Shown: positions 48,902-58,640, counted from the first letter of the stretch. The stretch: DNA of 64,000 bases from Streptomyces piniterrae (GCF_005048155.1 NZ_SUMB01000008.1:354819-418818), one strand, 5' to 3'. Notes: generated from the letters alone by a model not told the origin. Numbers and translations: made by a program.

Positions 48902-50475
48902 GCCGGATCCCCGGATCGCGGGACGGCTGCGTGGCCGCCAGTTGTGCGGCCGCCCGTTGCGTGGCCGCCCGTTATGTGGCCGCAGTCGTCGCGGGCCGGG
49001 ACCGGCCAGGGGGTCAGGCCGCTGCCGGGCAGGTCGACGTAGTCGCAGTCGGTGTCGGCGACGACCCGGCGCGGCACCGTGCCGGTCAGGTGGGCGGTGA
49101 CGTAGGCGGCGCTGGTCCTGGTGATGTCGCGGGTGTGGCCGAGGGGGAGCAGGGAGCGGGTTTCGGCGATCGCCTCGTCCTCGCCGGCCCGGAGCACCAC
49201 CCGGATGTCCGGCGCCACGCCGTGGGCGGCGACCGCGACGGCGATGTTGTCGAGGTCCTCGGAGCCGACGGCGGCGAGTGCGTGCGCGCGGGCCAGTCCG
49301 AGCCGGGCGAGCACCTCGCGGTCCTCGCCGTGTGCCAGCACCACCGGGATCCCCATCGACCGGGCCAGCCGGAGGTTCGGGGCGGCGGGCTCCCGCTCGA
49401 CGCCGATCACCGGGACCCCCAGCTGCCGCAGCGTCTGGCAGAGCCGCAGTCCGACCTGGCCCAGGCCGACGACGATGACGTGCCCGGAGCGCGGCAGCAC
49501 CCGCGGTCCCAGGACGCCGACCAGCCGCGGGCCGAACAGCCGGTCCACGATCCCGGCGGTGAGCACCGCGGTGAAACCGACCGTGACCAGCATCGCGATC
49601 CCTGAGATCACCTCGTAGACGGGGTGTCCTTCGTGCGGGGCGGCCGGGCCCACCCCGGCGACGACCCGTGCGGCTTCCAGGAAGGCCGTACTGGCCGGCT
49701 TGTGGAAGGCGACGACCAGCCACAGCCAGTCGAGGGCCAGCACCGTCGCGATGCCCAGCAGGCCGATGAGCAGCAGCCGGGCGTCCGCGTCATGGGGTTG
49801 CAGCTGGCCGCGCAGCCGTCCGAGCAGCGCACGCCGACGCGCACCCGGGCTCGGTCGCCAGGCCGTCTCCACCAGCCCTTCCTCGTGCCGGCGGACCGCC
49901 AGCGCGCCGTCTCCGTCGGGCCATACGGCCAGGATGCCGGGAGTGCTGGGGGCGCCGGGGGCGCGGGGGACGAGGGGTTCACCGGCGTCACCGGGGTCGC
50001 CGGGTTCCGCGCACAGGCCGGCCAGCGTCGGCGCGAGGATGTCGGCGGGCGAGACCGTCACACAGCGGCGCAGCAGCGACTGGAGCTGCTGTGCCACGGT
50101 CCGGTCGAAGACCGTGGCGACGATCCGGACGGTGCCGCTGACGTGGCGTACGGCGAGCGCGTAGCGGAGGGCGGACAGGTCGTCGCCGACGAGGACCGCG
50201 ACGTGGGCGGGGCGGCCGGCGAGCGCGCGCCGCAGGTCCTGGTCGTCGGGTGCGGCGAGGTGGTCCACCGGGTGGCCGCCCTCTCCCAGGGCGGCGCAGA
50301 CCCGGCGTGCGAGGGTGGTCGCGCCTATGACGACGATGCCGTCTCCGGGCCCGATGTCGTCTCCGGCCCCGATGCCGTCCCCTGTCCCGGTGCCGTCCGG
50401 TGGCTCGATGTCGCCCGCTGCCCCGATGCCGGCTCCCGCCCCGTTAGGTTGACCTGGCAGTTCGTCGCCGTGCAT
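48853..50475 (-). CDS. Membrane protein with two TrkA-N/RCK-type domains
   Basis: The 540-residue product has a first Rossmann-like domain (GIVVIGATTLARRVCAALGE) at about 46-160. About three hydrophobic segments follow around 235-320 (LLLIGLLGIATVLALDWLWL; VISGIAMLVTVGFTAVLTAG). A second NAD-binding TrkA-N domain (GHVIVVGLGQVGLRLCQTLR) comes after. This resembles ligand-gated potassium channels, but no TVGYG-like selectivity filter is seen. A Thr-Gly-Gly-His repeat tail runs into the PucR gene. Confidence 0.85.
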   Translation of the reverse strand: MHGDELPGQPNGAGAGIGAAGDIEPPDGTGTGDGIGAGDDIGPGDGIVVIGATTLARRVCAALGEGGHPVDHLAAPDDQDLRRALAGRPAHVAVLVGDDLSALRYALAVRHVSGTVRIVATVFDRTVAQQLQSLLRRCVTVSPADILAPTLAGLCAEPGDPGDAGEPLVPRAPGAPSTPGILAVWPDGDGALAVRRHEEGLVETAWRPSPGARRRALLGRLRGQLQPHDADARLLLIGLLGIATVLALDWLWLVVAFHKPASTAFLEAARVVAGVGPAAPHEGHPVYEVISGIAMLVTVGFTAVLTAGIVDRLFGPRLVGVLGPRVLPRSGHVIVVGLGQVGLRLCQTLRQLGVPVIGVEREPAAPNLRLARSMGIPVVLAHGEDREVLARLGLARAHALAAVGSEDLDNIAVAVAAHGVAPDIRVVLRAGEDEAIAETRSLLPLGHTRDITRTSAAYVTAHLTGTVPRRVVADTDCDYVDLPGSGLTPWPVPARDDCGHITGGHATGGRTTGGHAAVPRSGDPAQASGGSRNCSMASSR

Positions 50476-51073
50476 GGAGCTCCCTTGATCGACTGATCGG
50501 CGTGGTCGGGGGTGGCCCGACTCACGCTAGGAGGGCGGCCGTCCCAGTCCTCTGTGTGGCGGGCCAAGGAGTGCACGGCGATGTTGTCCGGGCGTACCTG
50601 TTGTCCGGGCGTACCAGCCGCCGTCCCGTCCCAGGAGGGCGAAAGGAGAGGGGAACGGGGGTCACGCACCGGATTTACCCCGCTACCGAAGGTTTGGAAG
50701 CCGGATTGCCAACCACTTCACAGGCGGCGACGCGTCTTTTCCTGGGTTTCGCATTGTTCAGCTGAACAGTCATCGAGGGTGACTTTGTCGTCCTTCACAA
50801 ATACTCCACCTCGGCTCTCCGCATACGCTGTCGCAAATCCATTTCGGCAGTGATGCGGCTCACCTCCCAAAAGGAGGCAGAGCGCACGCGGTTGCACAGC
50901 AGCCGCTACCTCACTCCCCGCGCCGAAATCCGAAGACCGCGGCCCGCTCGGTGCCGCTGTCATCGCAAATGAGTCAGGGCCATGATCGCCAGCTGTACCC
51001 GGCCCTCTCCTGCCCTGCTACCCGAGGCGATCCACCACGCAGTCACCCCTCGCATGACCCGTCCCAACCCTCA
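50476..51073. other. 598-bp stretch upstream of the permease gene
   Basis: No convincing gene was found. It contains a perfect 14-bp palindrome at 50755-50768 and a small CCTCC/GGAGG hairpin near 50865-50880. It is less GC-rich than neighbouring DNA in its middle and is probably a long regulatory leader. Confidence 0.5.
50755..50768. promoter_or_regulatory. Palindrome TGTTCAGCTGAACA
   Basis: This perfect 14-bp palindrome lies about 300 bp upstream of the amino-acid permease gene and is a candidate regulator site. Confidence 0.4.
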
Positions 51074-52549
51074 ATGGATGTCGAGATGACTACACGTCCC
51101 CCTGCTCCCGTGGCCTCACCTCCCGCCGCACCCGGCCACAGTCAGGCTCCACACGAGTCAGGTCTCCAGTCCGGTCTCAAGAACCGCCATCTGTCCATGA
51201 TCGCCGTGGGTGGTGTCATCGGCGCGGGTCTCTTCGTGGGCTCCGCCTCCGGCATCGCCGCCGCGGGTCCCGGCATCCTGCTGTCGTACGCCCTGGTCGG
51301 CGCCCTGGTCGTCTTCGTCATGCGGATGCTCGGCGAGATGGCCGCCGCCAACCCGACCTCCGGCTCGTTCTCCGCGTACGCGGACCGGGCGCTCGGCCGC
51401 TGGGCCGGCTTCTCGATCGGCTGGCTGTACTGGTTCTTCTGGGTCGTCGTCCTCGCCGTGGAAGCCACCGCCGGCGCCGCGATCCTCACCAGCTGGGTCC
51501 CGGCCGTCCCGCAGTGGGCCTGGGCACTGATCGTGATGGTCGTCCTCACCGCCACCAACCTCGCCTCGGTCGCCTCGTTCGGTGAGTTCGAGTTCTGGTT
51601 CGCGGGCATCAAGGTCGTCGCCATCGCCGCCTTCATCGGCCTCGGCGCCCTGGCGATCTTCGGCGTCCTGCCCGGCTCCGACAACGCCGCCACCGGCTTC
51701 GCCAACCTCACCTCGCACGGCGGATTCCTGCCGAACGGGCCCAGCGCGATCCTCACCGGCGTCCTGATGGTCGTCTTCTCCTTCATGGGCAGCGAGATCG
51801 TCACCCTCGCCGCCGGCGAGTCCGAGGACCCGGAGCGCGCGGTCACCAAGGCCACCAAGAGCGTCATCTGGCGGGTCGGCATCTTCTACCTCGGCTCGAT
51901 CCTCGTCGTGGTCTCCCTCCTCCCCTGGAACGACCCCGCGATCGAGAAGAAGGGCTCGTACGTCGCGGCCCTCGACACCATCGGCATCCCGCACGCCGGC
52001 CAGATCATGAACGTCATCGTGCTGACCGCCGTGCTCTCCTGTCTCAACTCCGGCCTCTACACCGCCTCCCGCATGGCCTTCTCCCTCGGCCAGCGCGGCG
52101 ACGCTCCGAAGGCCTTCGCCAAGACGAACTCGCGGGGCGTCCCGCAGGCCGCGATCCTGGCCTCCGTCGTCTTCGGCTTCATCGCCGTCGGCTTCAACTA
52201 CCTGTGGCCGACCACGGTCTTCCAGTTCCTGCTGAACTCGTCCGGCGCGGTCGCGCTGTTCGTCTGGCTGGTCATCTGCTTCTCGCAGCTGAAGATGCGC
52301 GGCATCATCCTCCGCGAGAACCCGGACAAGCTGGTCGTCCGCATGTGGCTCTTCCCGTACCTCACCTGGGCCACCATCGCGATGATCACCTTCGTGCTGG
52401 GCTACATGCTCACCGACGACAAGCCCGGCGGCGGACGCATCCAGGTGCTGCTGTCCGTGCTCCTGGCCGCGCTGGTGATCGGCGTCGCCGTGGTCCGCGA
52501 GCGGCTGGGCGGCAGGTCCGCCAAGGCGGACGCGCTCTCGTCCCGGTAA
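51074..52549 (+). CDS. Amino acid permease, GABA permease (GabP/AAT) family
   Basis: The product of about 491 residues has 12 predicted helices starting LKNRHLSMIAVGGVIGAGLF, a signature of the AAT family. FSFMGSEIVTLAAGESEDPE and LNSGLYTASRMAFSLGQRGD are further family motifs. It imports GABA or neutral/aromatic amino acids by proton symport. The start may be ATG 51074 or 51086; neither has a strong ribosome site. Confidence 0.9.
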   Translation: MDVEMTTRPPAPVASPPAAPGHSQAPHESGLQSGLKNRHLSMIAVGGVIGAGLFVGSASGIAAAGPGILLSYALVGALVVFVMRMLGEMAAANPTSGSFSAYADRALGRWAGFSIGWLYWFFWVVVLAVEATAGAAILTSWVPAVPQWAWALIVMVVLTATNLASVASFGEFEFWFAGIKVVAIAAFIGLGALAIFGVLPGSDNAATGFANLTSHGGFLPNGPSAILTGVLMVVFSFMGSEIVTLAAGESEDPERAVTKATKSVIWRVGIFYLGSILVVVSLLPWNDPAIEKKGSYVAALDTIGIPHAGQIMNVIVLTAVLSCLNSGLYTASRMAFSLGQRGDAPKAFAKTNSRGVPQAAILASVVFGFIAVGFNYLWPTTVFQFLLNSSGAVALFVWLVICFSQLKMRGIILRENPDKLVVRMWLFPYLTWATIAMITFVLGYMLTDDKPGGGRIQVLLSVLLAALVIGVAVVRERLGGRSAKADALSSR

Positions 52550-52698
52550 GCGAGCTGCTCGCCGGCCGAGTTGATCGGCCGGCCGAGCGATGACTGTACG
52601 GGCGGCGGTGTGGACCACACACCGCCGCCCGCGCATGAGCCGACGCGCACCCGGCACTGCCCCACCCACTCCTCACCCGCCTGGAATTCGCCCACCCC

Positions 52699-53643
52699 AT
52701 GCCCGTCTTCAGACGCCGCAAAGGCAACCTCCCCCGACTGGTCCCCGAACTCGACGACGCAACCCTCGGCCAGGTCCGGCGACGCCTTGAGACGTCCTGG
52801 TCCCGCGGCTCGCTCGACACCTCGGTCATCGCCCTGGTGGCCCGCGCGATCGAGGACGCCGGCCAGGACTGGGACCGCAAGGCGCACCGTCTGGAGGTGC
52901 TCGCCGGCGCGGCGGGCCGGGCCGTACCGGACATGTGGCGGCGCAACTCCCCGAACGACCAGGGCGCGGTACTGCTGCACGCCTGGTCGGACCTGCTCCA
53001 GGCGCAACGGGGCGCGGAAGTGGACCTCGCCGCCACCCGCGACGCCTGCCACCTCGCGGCCGATCTGCTCCCGGCCGACCCCATCCCGTGGACCCTCGCG
53101 CTGGCCACCCTGCGCCTGGAACGCCGTCCGCACCGCGAAATGTCGGCGGTCTGGCGGGAGATCAAGGCCCGCGACCTCTGGAACCGCGAGGCCCACCTCC
53201 AGGCACTGGCCTATCTCTCACCGGACGAATGCGGCTCCACGGCCTTGATGCTGGACCTGCTCGACGGCATCCGCAGCGTCATGCCGCCCGACGCCCCCAC
53301 CGCCGGCCTGGAGATCATCACCCTCGTCCGCAACTACCACCGGGCCTTCGGCGCCGACGGCCGGGCCGGGATCGGCGCCGGCGAGCACTGGCGCCGCCCG
53401 GACATCGCACGGGCCCTCGACCAGGCCGTACAGGACTGGCTCCGGCCGGGCTTCCTCACCCACGCGACAGCCGTGGCCGACCTCAACGTACTGGCCTACG
53501 CACTGGTCAAGGCCGCCCGCGCGGACGAGGCGCTGGAGGTCCTGCGCGCCACGAACGGCGTGGCCACCCCCTGGCCGTGGAACACCGAGGGCGATCCGCT
53601 GGAGCGCTTCTCGCATTGGTACGGGCGGGTGGGGTCGGCTTAG
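52699..53643 (+). CDS. Helical (TPR-like) protein of unknown function
   Basis: The 314-residue product begins MPVFRRRKGNLPRLVPELDD and is mostly helical with Trp-rich repeats (HAWSDLLQAQRGAEVDLAAT, TLRLERRPHREMSAVWREIK). This resembles TPR-like helical repeats. It has no signal or membrane segment. Similar proteins are conserved hypothetical in Streptomyces (recollection). It stands alone between two permease genes. Confidence 0.78.
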   Translation: MPVFRRRKGNLPRLVPELDDATLGQVRRRLETSWSRGSLDTSVIALVARAIEDAGQDWDRKAHRLEVLAGAAGRAVPDMWRRNSPNDQGAVLLHAWSDLLQAQRGAEVDLAATRDACHLAADLLPADPIPWTLALATLRLERRPHREMSAVWREIKARDLWNREAHLQALAYLSPDECGSTALMLDLLDGIRSVMPPDAPTAGLEIITLVRNYHRAFGADGRAGIGAGEHWRRPDIARALDQAVQDWLRPGFLTHATAVADLNVLAYALVKAARADEALEVLRATNGVATPWPWNTEGDPLERFSHWYGRVGSA

Positions 53644-53943
53644 CGCTGCGCTCGGCTTGAGCCGGGGGCGAGCCCCCAGACGCCCAACCCGCAGGTGACG
53701 GCGTACGGCACACCCCCACAGCCTCCCCACCACCCACCCACGGGAGGGGCCGGAACTCATGACGGAGTCCTGAGTTCCGGCACCGCAGCCGAAAAGCCCC
53801 GCGCAGCGGCAACAGCCCACACCGGCCACAACGGCGGGCAAGCCGAAAACGGCGGGGACCAAAACGGCCCAGCCCAAGCGCAGCGAACCGGCATACGAGT
53901 GACATTTCCCGGGACGACCACGGTTCCGGGAAGGAAAGTGCGT
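53644..53943. other. 300-bp gap
   Basis: It contains a terminator hairpin (53749-53781) and the ribosome-binding site of the next permease. No gene is supported. Confidence 0.5.
53749..53781 (+). terminator. Hairpin terminator
   Basis: Perfect 11-bp arms GCCGGAACTCA / TGAGTTCCGGC around an 11-nt loop lie about 105 bp past the preceding stop. Confidence 0.6.
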
Positions 53944-55611
53944 GTGACGAAGACCAACGCGCAGGGGAACGGAAACGCCACGGGAGCCGGCCATCTCCAT
54001 CGGGCGGTCGGCTTCTGGGGGCTGATGTTCCTCTCGCTGGGGTCGATCATCGGCTCCGGCTGGCTGCTGGGCGCCCTGACCACCGCCGTTTCCGCCGGCC
54101 CCGCCTCGATGGTCTCCTGGGTGCTCGCCTCGGTGATGCTCGTGGTGCTGGCGCTGGCCCACGCGGAGCTGGGGGCCACCTACCCCATCGCGGGCGGCAC
54201 CGCCCGGTTCCCGTTCTTCGCGTTCGGGCCGCTGGTCGGCTTCACCGCCGGCTGGATGTCCTGGCTGCGGTCGGTCCTTATCGCCCCGATCGAGGTCGAG
54301 GCCACCCTCTCGTACCTGGACCGCATCGGCTGGGTGCACGACCAGGTCGACATGCTGCGCCCGAACGGCACCCTCACCACCGTGGGCCTGGTCATCGCCA
54401 GCGTCTTCATGCTGCTCTTCACGTTCATCAACGTCCTCGGCGTGCGCCTGCTGGCCGCCACCAACTCGCTCTCCACCGTGGTGAAGACGGCCGTACCGCT
54501 GCTGACCGTCATCGTCCTGATGTCGCTGTCCTTCCACGGTTCGAACTTCACCGCAGGCGGCGGCTTCGCCCCGCACGGCGCGCACGGCGTCTTCGCTGCG
54601 CTGCCCGCCGGTGTGGTCTTCGCGCTGCTGGGTTTCGAGCAGGCCATCCAGCTGGCCGGTGAGGCCCGCGACCCGCAGCGGGACATCTCCCGGGCGGTGA
54701 TCGTGGCCATGGCCATCGGCACCGTGCTCTACCTCCTGCTCCAGGCCGCGTTCCTCGCCGCCCTGGACCCCGCCGCCCTGACTCACGGCTGGGACAACCC
54801 GGCGGGGGAGGGCAACTTCGGGCCGTACGCCACGATCGCCACCGCCATCGGGGCCGGCTGGCTGGCGACCATCCTGTACGTCGACGCGGTCATCTCCCCG
54901 GCGGGCACAGGCCTGGTGTACATGGCCGGGGCCGCGCGCCTCTCGTACGCCATGGGCCGGGAACGGGTGCTGCCCCGGAGCCTCGCCCGGGTCGGACCGC
55001 GCAGCGGCGTACCGGTCGTCTCGGTGCTGCTGGCCTTCGTGGTCGGCGAGCTCGCCTTTCTGCCGTTCCCCAGCTGGCAGGCGCTGGTCGGACTGGTCAC
55101 CTCGGCCGCGGCGATCATGTACGCGTTCGCTCCGGTGGCGCTGCACGCCCTGCGTCTGCGGGACGGCGACCGGCCGCGGCCCTACCGGCTGCCGGCGTGG
55201 GCGGTGCTGGCCCCCATGGGGTTTGTCTTTGCAAATTTGATCTTCTACTGGTCCGGCTACGAGGCGGGCTGGAAGCTCGCCCTGGCCATCCTTCTCGGCT
55301 TCGTCGTCCTCGCGGTCAACCGTCGCGCGGTCCCGCCGGCCGAGCGGGCGCTGCTGGGCTGGCGGCAGGCCGCTTGGATCTGGCCCTGGCTGGGCGGCCT
55401 GGTCGTCATCGGCCACTTCGGCCGCTACGGCGGCACCCGGGCGCTGCCCGAATGGTGGGACCTGGTGATCGTGATCGTCTTCAGCCTGGCCGTGCACTAC
55501 GGGGCGGTGCGGCTGGCGATGCCTCCGGAGGTCGTGGGCGCCGCCGTCCGGCGCGAGGAAGAGGGCGAGGCGGTCCCGCAGTCGACCGCGGCCGACGAAG
55601 GTCAATCCTGA
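53944..55611 (+). CDS. APC-superfamily amino acid permease
   Basis: The 555-residue product has about 12-14 helices, starting VGFWGLMFLSLGSIIGSGWL. The conserved pieces include YPIAGGTARFPFFAFGPLVG, LLGFEQAIQLAGEARDPQRD and DAVISPAGTGLVYMAGAARL. It is related to aspartate/YdfJ-like APC transporters rather than to the GabP gene upstream. The GTG at 53944 was chosen because AAGGA lies 8 nt upstream; GTG at 53938 is also in frame. Confidence 0.9.
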   Translation: MTKTNAQGNGNATGAGHLHRAVGFWGLMFLSLGSIIGSGWLLGALTTAVSAGPASMVSWVLASVMLVVLALAHAELGATYPIAGGTARFPFFAFGPLVGFTAGWMSWLRSVLIAPIEVEATLSYLDRIGWVHDQVDMLRPNGTLTTVGLVIASVFMLLFTFINVLGVRLLAATNSLSTVVKTAVPLLTVIVLMSLSFHGSNFTAGGGFAPHGAHGVFAALPAGVVFALLGFEQAIQLAGEARDPQRDISRAVIVAMAIGTVLYLLLQAAFLAALDPAALTHGWDNPAGEGNFGPYATIATAIGAGWLATILYVDAVISPAGTGLVYMAGAARLSYAMGRERVLPRSLARVGPRSGVPVVSVLLAFVVGELAFLPFPSWQALVGLVTSAAAIMYAFAPVALHALRLRDGDRPRPYRLPAWAVLAPMGFVFANLIFYWSGYEAGWKLALAILLGFVVLAVNRRAVPPAERALLGWRQAAWIWPWLGGLVVIGHFGRYGGTRALPEWWDLVIVIVFSLAVHYGAVRLAMPPEVVGAAVRREEEGEAVPQSTAADEGQS

Positions 55612-55759
55612 AGATCGGCGCAGGCTAAAATATTAAATGTCCGTATTGGATGAATTTTCACCTATAAGTGTTGTTAGCGCCAGATAAGCGTCGTAGCCTC
55701 GGAGTTGTCGCCGTTCGGACCAAGGCGGCGGCGAAGTCCATCGATGTAAGGGGGCGAAG

Positions 55760-55918
55760 ATGAGCTTCAGCAAAGTCTTCCCTCGCAGGCGTAGGCGCAG
55801 GCGTCACCACGGCGACGACTGGTATGACGACGACTGCTACGGTCGCGGTCACTACAGGAGGTTCCGCCGTCGTCGGTTCTTCCGGGGTCGTAGGCTTCGG
55901 ATCTTCATCCGTCTGTGA
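55760..55918 (+). CDS. Tiny Arg/His/Phe-rich basic protein
   Basis: The 52-residue frame begins MSFSKVFPRRRRRRRHHGDD and continues with WYDDDCYGRGHYRRFRRRRF. The ATG is preceded by AAGGGGG at ideal spacing, and an unusually AT-rich promoter-like stretch (55625-55680) lies upstream. The sequence is strongly basic with aromatic residues, so it may bind nucleic acid or anionic membrane. It lies 117 bp before the ABC exporter gene. Confidence 0.6.
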   Translation: MSFSKVFPRRRRRRRHHGDDWYDDDCYGRGHYRRFRRRRFFRGRRLRIFIRL

Positions 55919-56035
55919 ACACAGGCCTGAGTGCGAGGCGGGCCCGCGCGAGGCGCGGGTCGGCCTCGTCGGCTGTCTGGCCACCACCGGCGCGCGTAGC
56001 GCCCCTCGCCTCCGGCACCGATAGGCGGAACGGCC

Positions 56036-58138
56036 ATGCGTCTGCGTAGCTCGCGACCACACCCGCCCCCCGAAGAGCCGCCCGCGGACTGGGATGCCGC
56101 CGCGGATGTCGGCGCGAAGCCGGGTGCGACGGAGCCGGGCACGTACACCGGCATGGACAAGGACCCGTATGCCGGCACGGATGCGGACGGGTATGCCGGC
56201 ATCGATACGGATCCGGATCCGGATCCGGACGCGTATCAGGACAGGTATCAGGACGCGTATCCGAACGCGGACACCGGGCGGATCGCCCCTTACCGAGGTG
56301 CCGCGGCCGACGCCCCGATCCTGACCAGGCACGTCGCCCTCAAAGAAGCCTTCGGGCGGTTCTGGCCCCTCACGAAGGGCGACCGGCGCTGGTTCGTCAT
56401 CGTCTTCCTGCTCGCCATCCTGGCCGCGTTCGCCGAGACCGTGGCCATCCTGCTCTTCGCCCAACTCACCGACAACGCTCTCCAGAAGGGCTCGGTGAGC
56501 GCCTTCTGGTCACCGGCCGGCAAGTGGCTCGCCATAGCCGTCGTCGGCGGAATAGTGGGTTATCTGGGCAACTCCCTGGCGGCATGGACCGCCGAACGCT
56601 TCGTGATGCGGCTGAGGGCCCGCGTCTTCGACCATCTCCAGACGCTGCCGCCGCACTTCTTCCAACGCAACCGCCGCGGTGACCTGGTGGAGCGCCTGAC
56701 AGGCGACGTCGACGCCATCGAGCAGCTGGTGGTCTCCGGCGTCGTCGAGGCGTCCGCGGCGGTCTTCGGCGTCCTCTTCTACGCCGCCGCGGCTCTGTGG
56801 CTGCGCTGGGACCTGGCACTGGTCACGTTCATCCTGGCCCCGCTGTTCTTCGCCGCCACCCGCGCCTTCACGGGCCGTCTGAAGGCGGTGTCCCGCCGGG
56901 CCCGCAAGGCGGACGGCGCGATCACCTCGGTCGTGGAGGAAGGGCTGGTCAACGTCGTCCTCACCCAGGCGTACAACCGGGAGCGCGACCAGCACCAGCG
57001 GCTCCAGCGCGAGGCGCGCACCTCGCTGCGGGCATCGGTGAGCAGCGCCCGCCTCAACCAGTTCTACGAGGAACTGGTGGAGCTCCTGGAGACGCTCTGC
57101 GTCCTGACGATCATCGGGATGGGCGCATGGGAGATCTCCGAGGGACGGATGACGCTGGGCCAGCTGCTGGCCTTCGCGGCCTTCATCGGCTACCTCTACC
57201 CGCCGATCCGCTCCCTGGGCCAGCTCGGCCTGACAGCCGTCGCCGCGACCGCCGGAGCCGAGCGACTGCTGGAGATCCTCGACGCGCGGCCCTCCGTCAC
57301 CGACCCGGCCGCGTCCGACTCCGTGACCGTCCCGGCCGGCGGGCGCGCCGTCGGCGAAGTGGAGGCGCAGGGAGTCACCTTCCGCTACCCCGGCAGCAAA
57401 CACGAAGCCGTCCACGACCTCTCCTTCACCGCCGTCCCCGGCGAACTCCTGGTCATCACCGGCCCCAGCGGCGCGGGCAAATCGACCCTGGCCGCTCTGA
57501 TGCTGAGGTTCTACGACCCGGACACCGGCACCATCCGGCTGGACGGCGAACCACTGGACCACCTGCCGCTCACCCACATACGCGGCAACGTCACGCTGCT
57601 CCCCCAGGAGGTCCTGGTCCTGCACGACACGATCGAGGAGAACATCGCCTGCGGGCGTGAGCACGCGACCCACGACGACGTGGTGCGGGCCGCGAAGGCG
57701 GCCGACGCCCATGAGTTCATCACCGCCACCCCGGACGGCTACGACACGATCATCGCCCCGGGCACCTCCGCCCTCTCCGGAGGCCAGCTCCAGCGCGTCG
57801 CCATCGCCCGCGCCATGCTCCGCGACGCACCCGTCCTCATCCTCGACGAGCCCACCACCGGCCTGGACGCCCTCGCAGCGCAACGCATCCTCGCCCCCCT
57901 CCGCCGCCTCGCCGAAGGCCGTACCACCCTCGTCATCACCCACCACCTGGACCTGGCCGCCGACGCCGACCGCATCCTGGTCCTGGACGACGGCCGCCTC
58001 GTCGAGTCCGGCACCCACACCGAACTCCTCCAGCGCAGCGGCCTGTACACCACCCTCTTCGAGGCACAACCCCAGGCACGCAACGGCGCGGTACAGCCGC
58101 CTTCCCGCACCCGCCCGTCAGGGAGCCGCTGGGGGTGA
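56036..58138 (+). CDS. ABC exporter (fused membrane and ATPase domains)
   Basis: The 700-residue product has an acidic Asp/Tyr/Pro repeat leader (about 35-85). A six-helix exporter domain follows (FVIVFLLAILAAFAETVAIL, LVERLTGDVDAIEQLVVSGV), then an ATPase: Walker A GPSGAGKST, signature LSGGQLQRV, Walker B VLILDEPTTGLD. It would export lipid, peptide or drug as a homodimer. The leader is not part of the family, so translation could start later, near residue 95. Confidence 0.93.
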   Translation: MRLRSSRPHPPPEEPPADWDAAADVGAKPGATEPGTYTGMDKDPYAGTDADGYAGIDTDPDPDPDAYQDRYQDAYPNADTGRIAPYRGAAADAPILTRHVALKEAFGRFWPLTKGDRRWFVIVFLLAILAAFAETVAILLFAQLTDNALQKGSVSAFWSPAGKWLAIAVVGGIVGYLGNSLAAWTAERFVMRLRARVFDHLQTLPPHFFQRNRRGDLVERLTGDVDAIEQLVVSGVVEASAAVFGVLFYAAAALWLRWDLALVTFILAPLFFAATRAFTGRLKAVSRRARKADGAITSVVEEGLVNVVLTQAYNRERDQHQRLQREARTSLRASVSSARLNQFYEELVELLETLCVLTIIGMGAWEISEGRMTLGQLLAFAAFIGYLYPPIRSLGQLGLTAVAATAGAERLLEILDARPSVTDPAASDSVTVPAGGRAVGEVEAQGVTFRYPGSKHEAVHDLSFTAVPGELLVITGPSGAGKSTLAALMLRFYDPDTGTIRLDGEPLDHLPLTHIRGNVTLLPQEVLVLHDTIEENIACGREHATHDDVVRAAKAADAHEFITATPDGYDTIIAPGTSALSGGQLQRVAIARAMLRDAPVLILDEPTTGLDALAAQRILAPLRRLAEGRTTLVITHHLDLAADADRILVLDDGRLVESGTHTELLQRSGLYTTLFEAQPQARNGAVQPPSRTRPSGSRWG

Positions 58139-58290
58139 CGCGGGCGGCCGTGGCCTCGGGGGCGCGAGAGCCGGGGTAGTGCGCGGGGAGCATGCATCGC
58201 ACGCCAGGTCGTACGCCCTTGCACTCGTCGGGCAGCGGGCGCACGCTGCTTGCCCTGGTTCTGCTTTCAACAATCACGGGGGTGATCGCC

Positions 58291-58503
58291 GTGCCCAACG
58301 GCATAGTGAAGTGGTTCGACTCCGGACGCGGTGTCGGTGTCATCGCGCAGGACGGTGCGGGGCGCGAGGTCGTGGCGTACTGGTCGGCGATCCAAGGTGA
58401 CCAGGATCGGAGGCTGATCGAGGGCGAGCGGGTCCTCTTCAACGTCACTCAGGACGCCGCCGGCATCCGGGCCGACAACATCCACCGACTGCCGGCCGGC
58501 TGA
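58291..58503 (+). CDS. Atypical cold-shock-domain protein
   Basis: The 70-residue product begins MPNGIVKWFDSGRGVGVIAQ and ends DAAGIRADNIHRLPAG, the cold-shock-domain frame (VKWF ... ADN). The RNA-binding motifs are altered: RNP1 KGFGFI is RGVGVI here and RNP2 VFVHF is VVAYW, so the key Phe residues are lost. The start is GTG at 58291 with GGGGGTG upstream. It may no longer bind RNA in the standard way. Confidence 0.82.
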   Translation: MPNGIVKWFDSGRGVGVIAQDGAGREVVAYWSAIQGDQDRRLIEGERVLFNVTQDAAGIRADNIHRLPAG

Positions 58504-58640
58504 TCCTGACGGGACCTGACTCCGAGGGCCCTGCACGTCGCCGTACATCGACGTTTATCTATGTTGACATTCTTCAATGCAAGGTTCAGCCTTGATTCCA
58601 AGAGTGTCGATACACCCTCGTCGATGAAGGAGTGAGGGGC

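Noticed and set aside
50718..50963. 81-residue minus-strand frame upstream of the permease
   Set aside because: No ribosome site; it spans the palindrome and hairpin region and lacks domain character.
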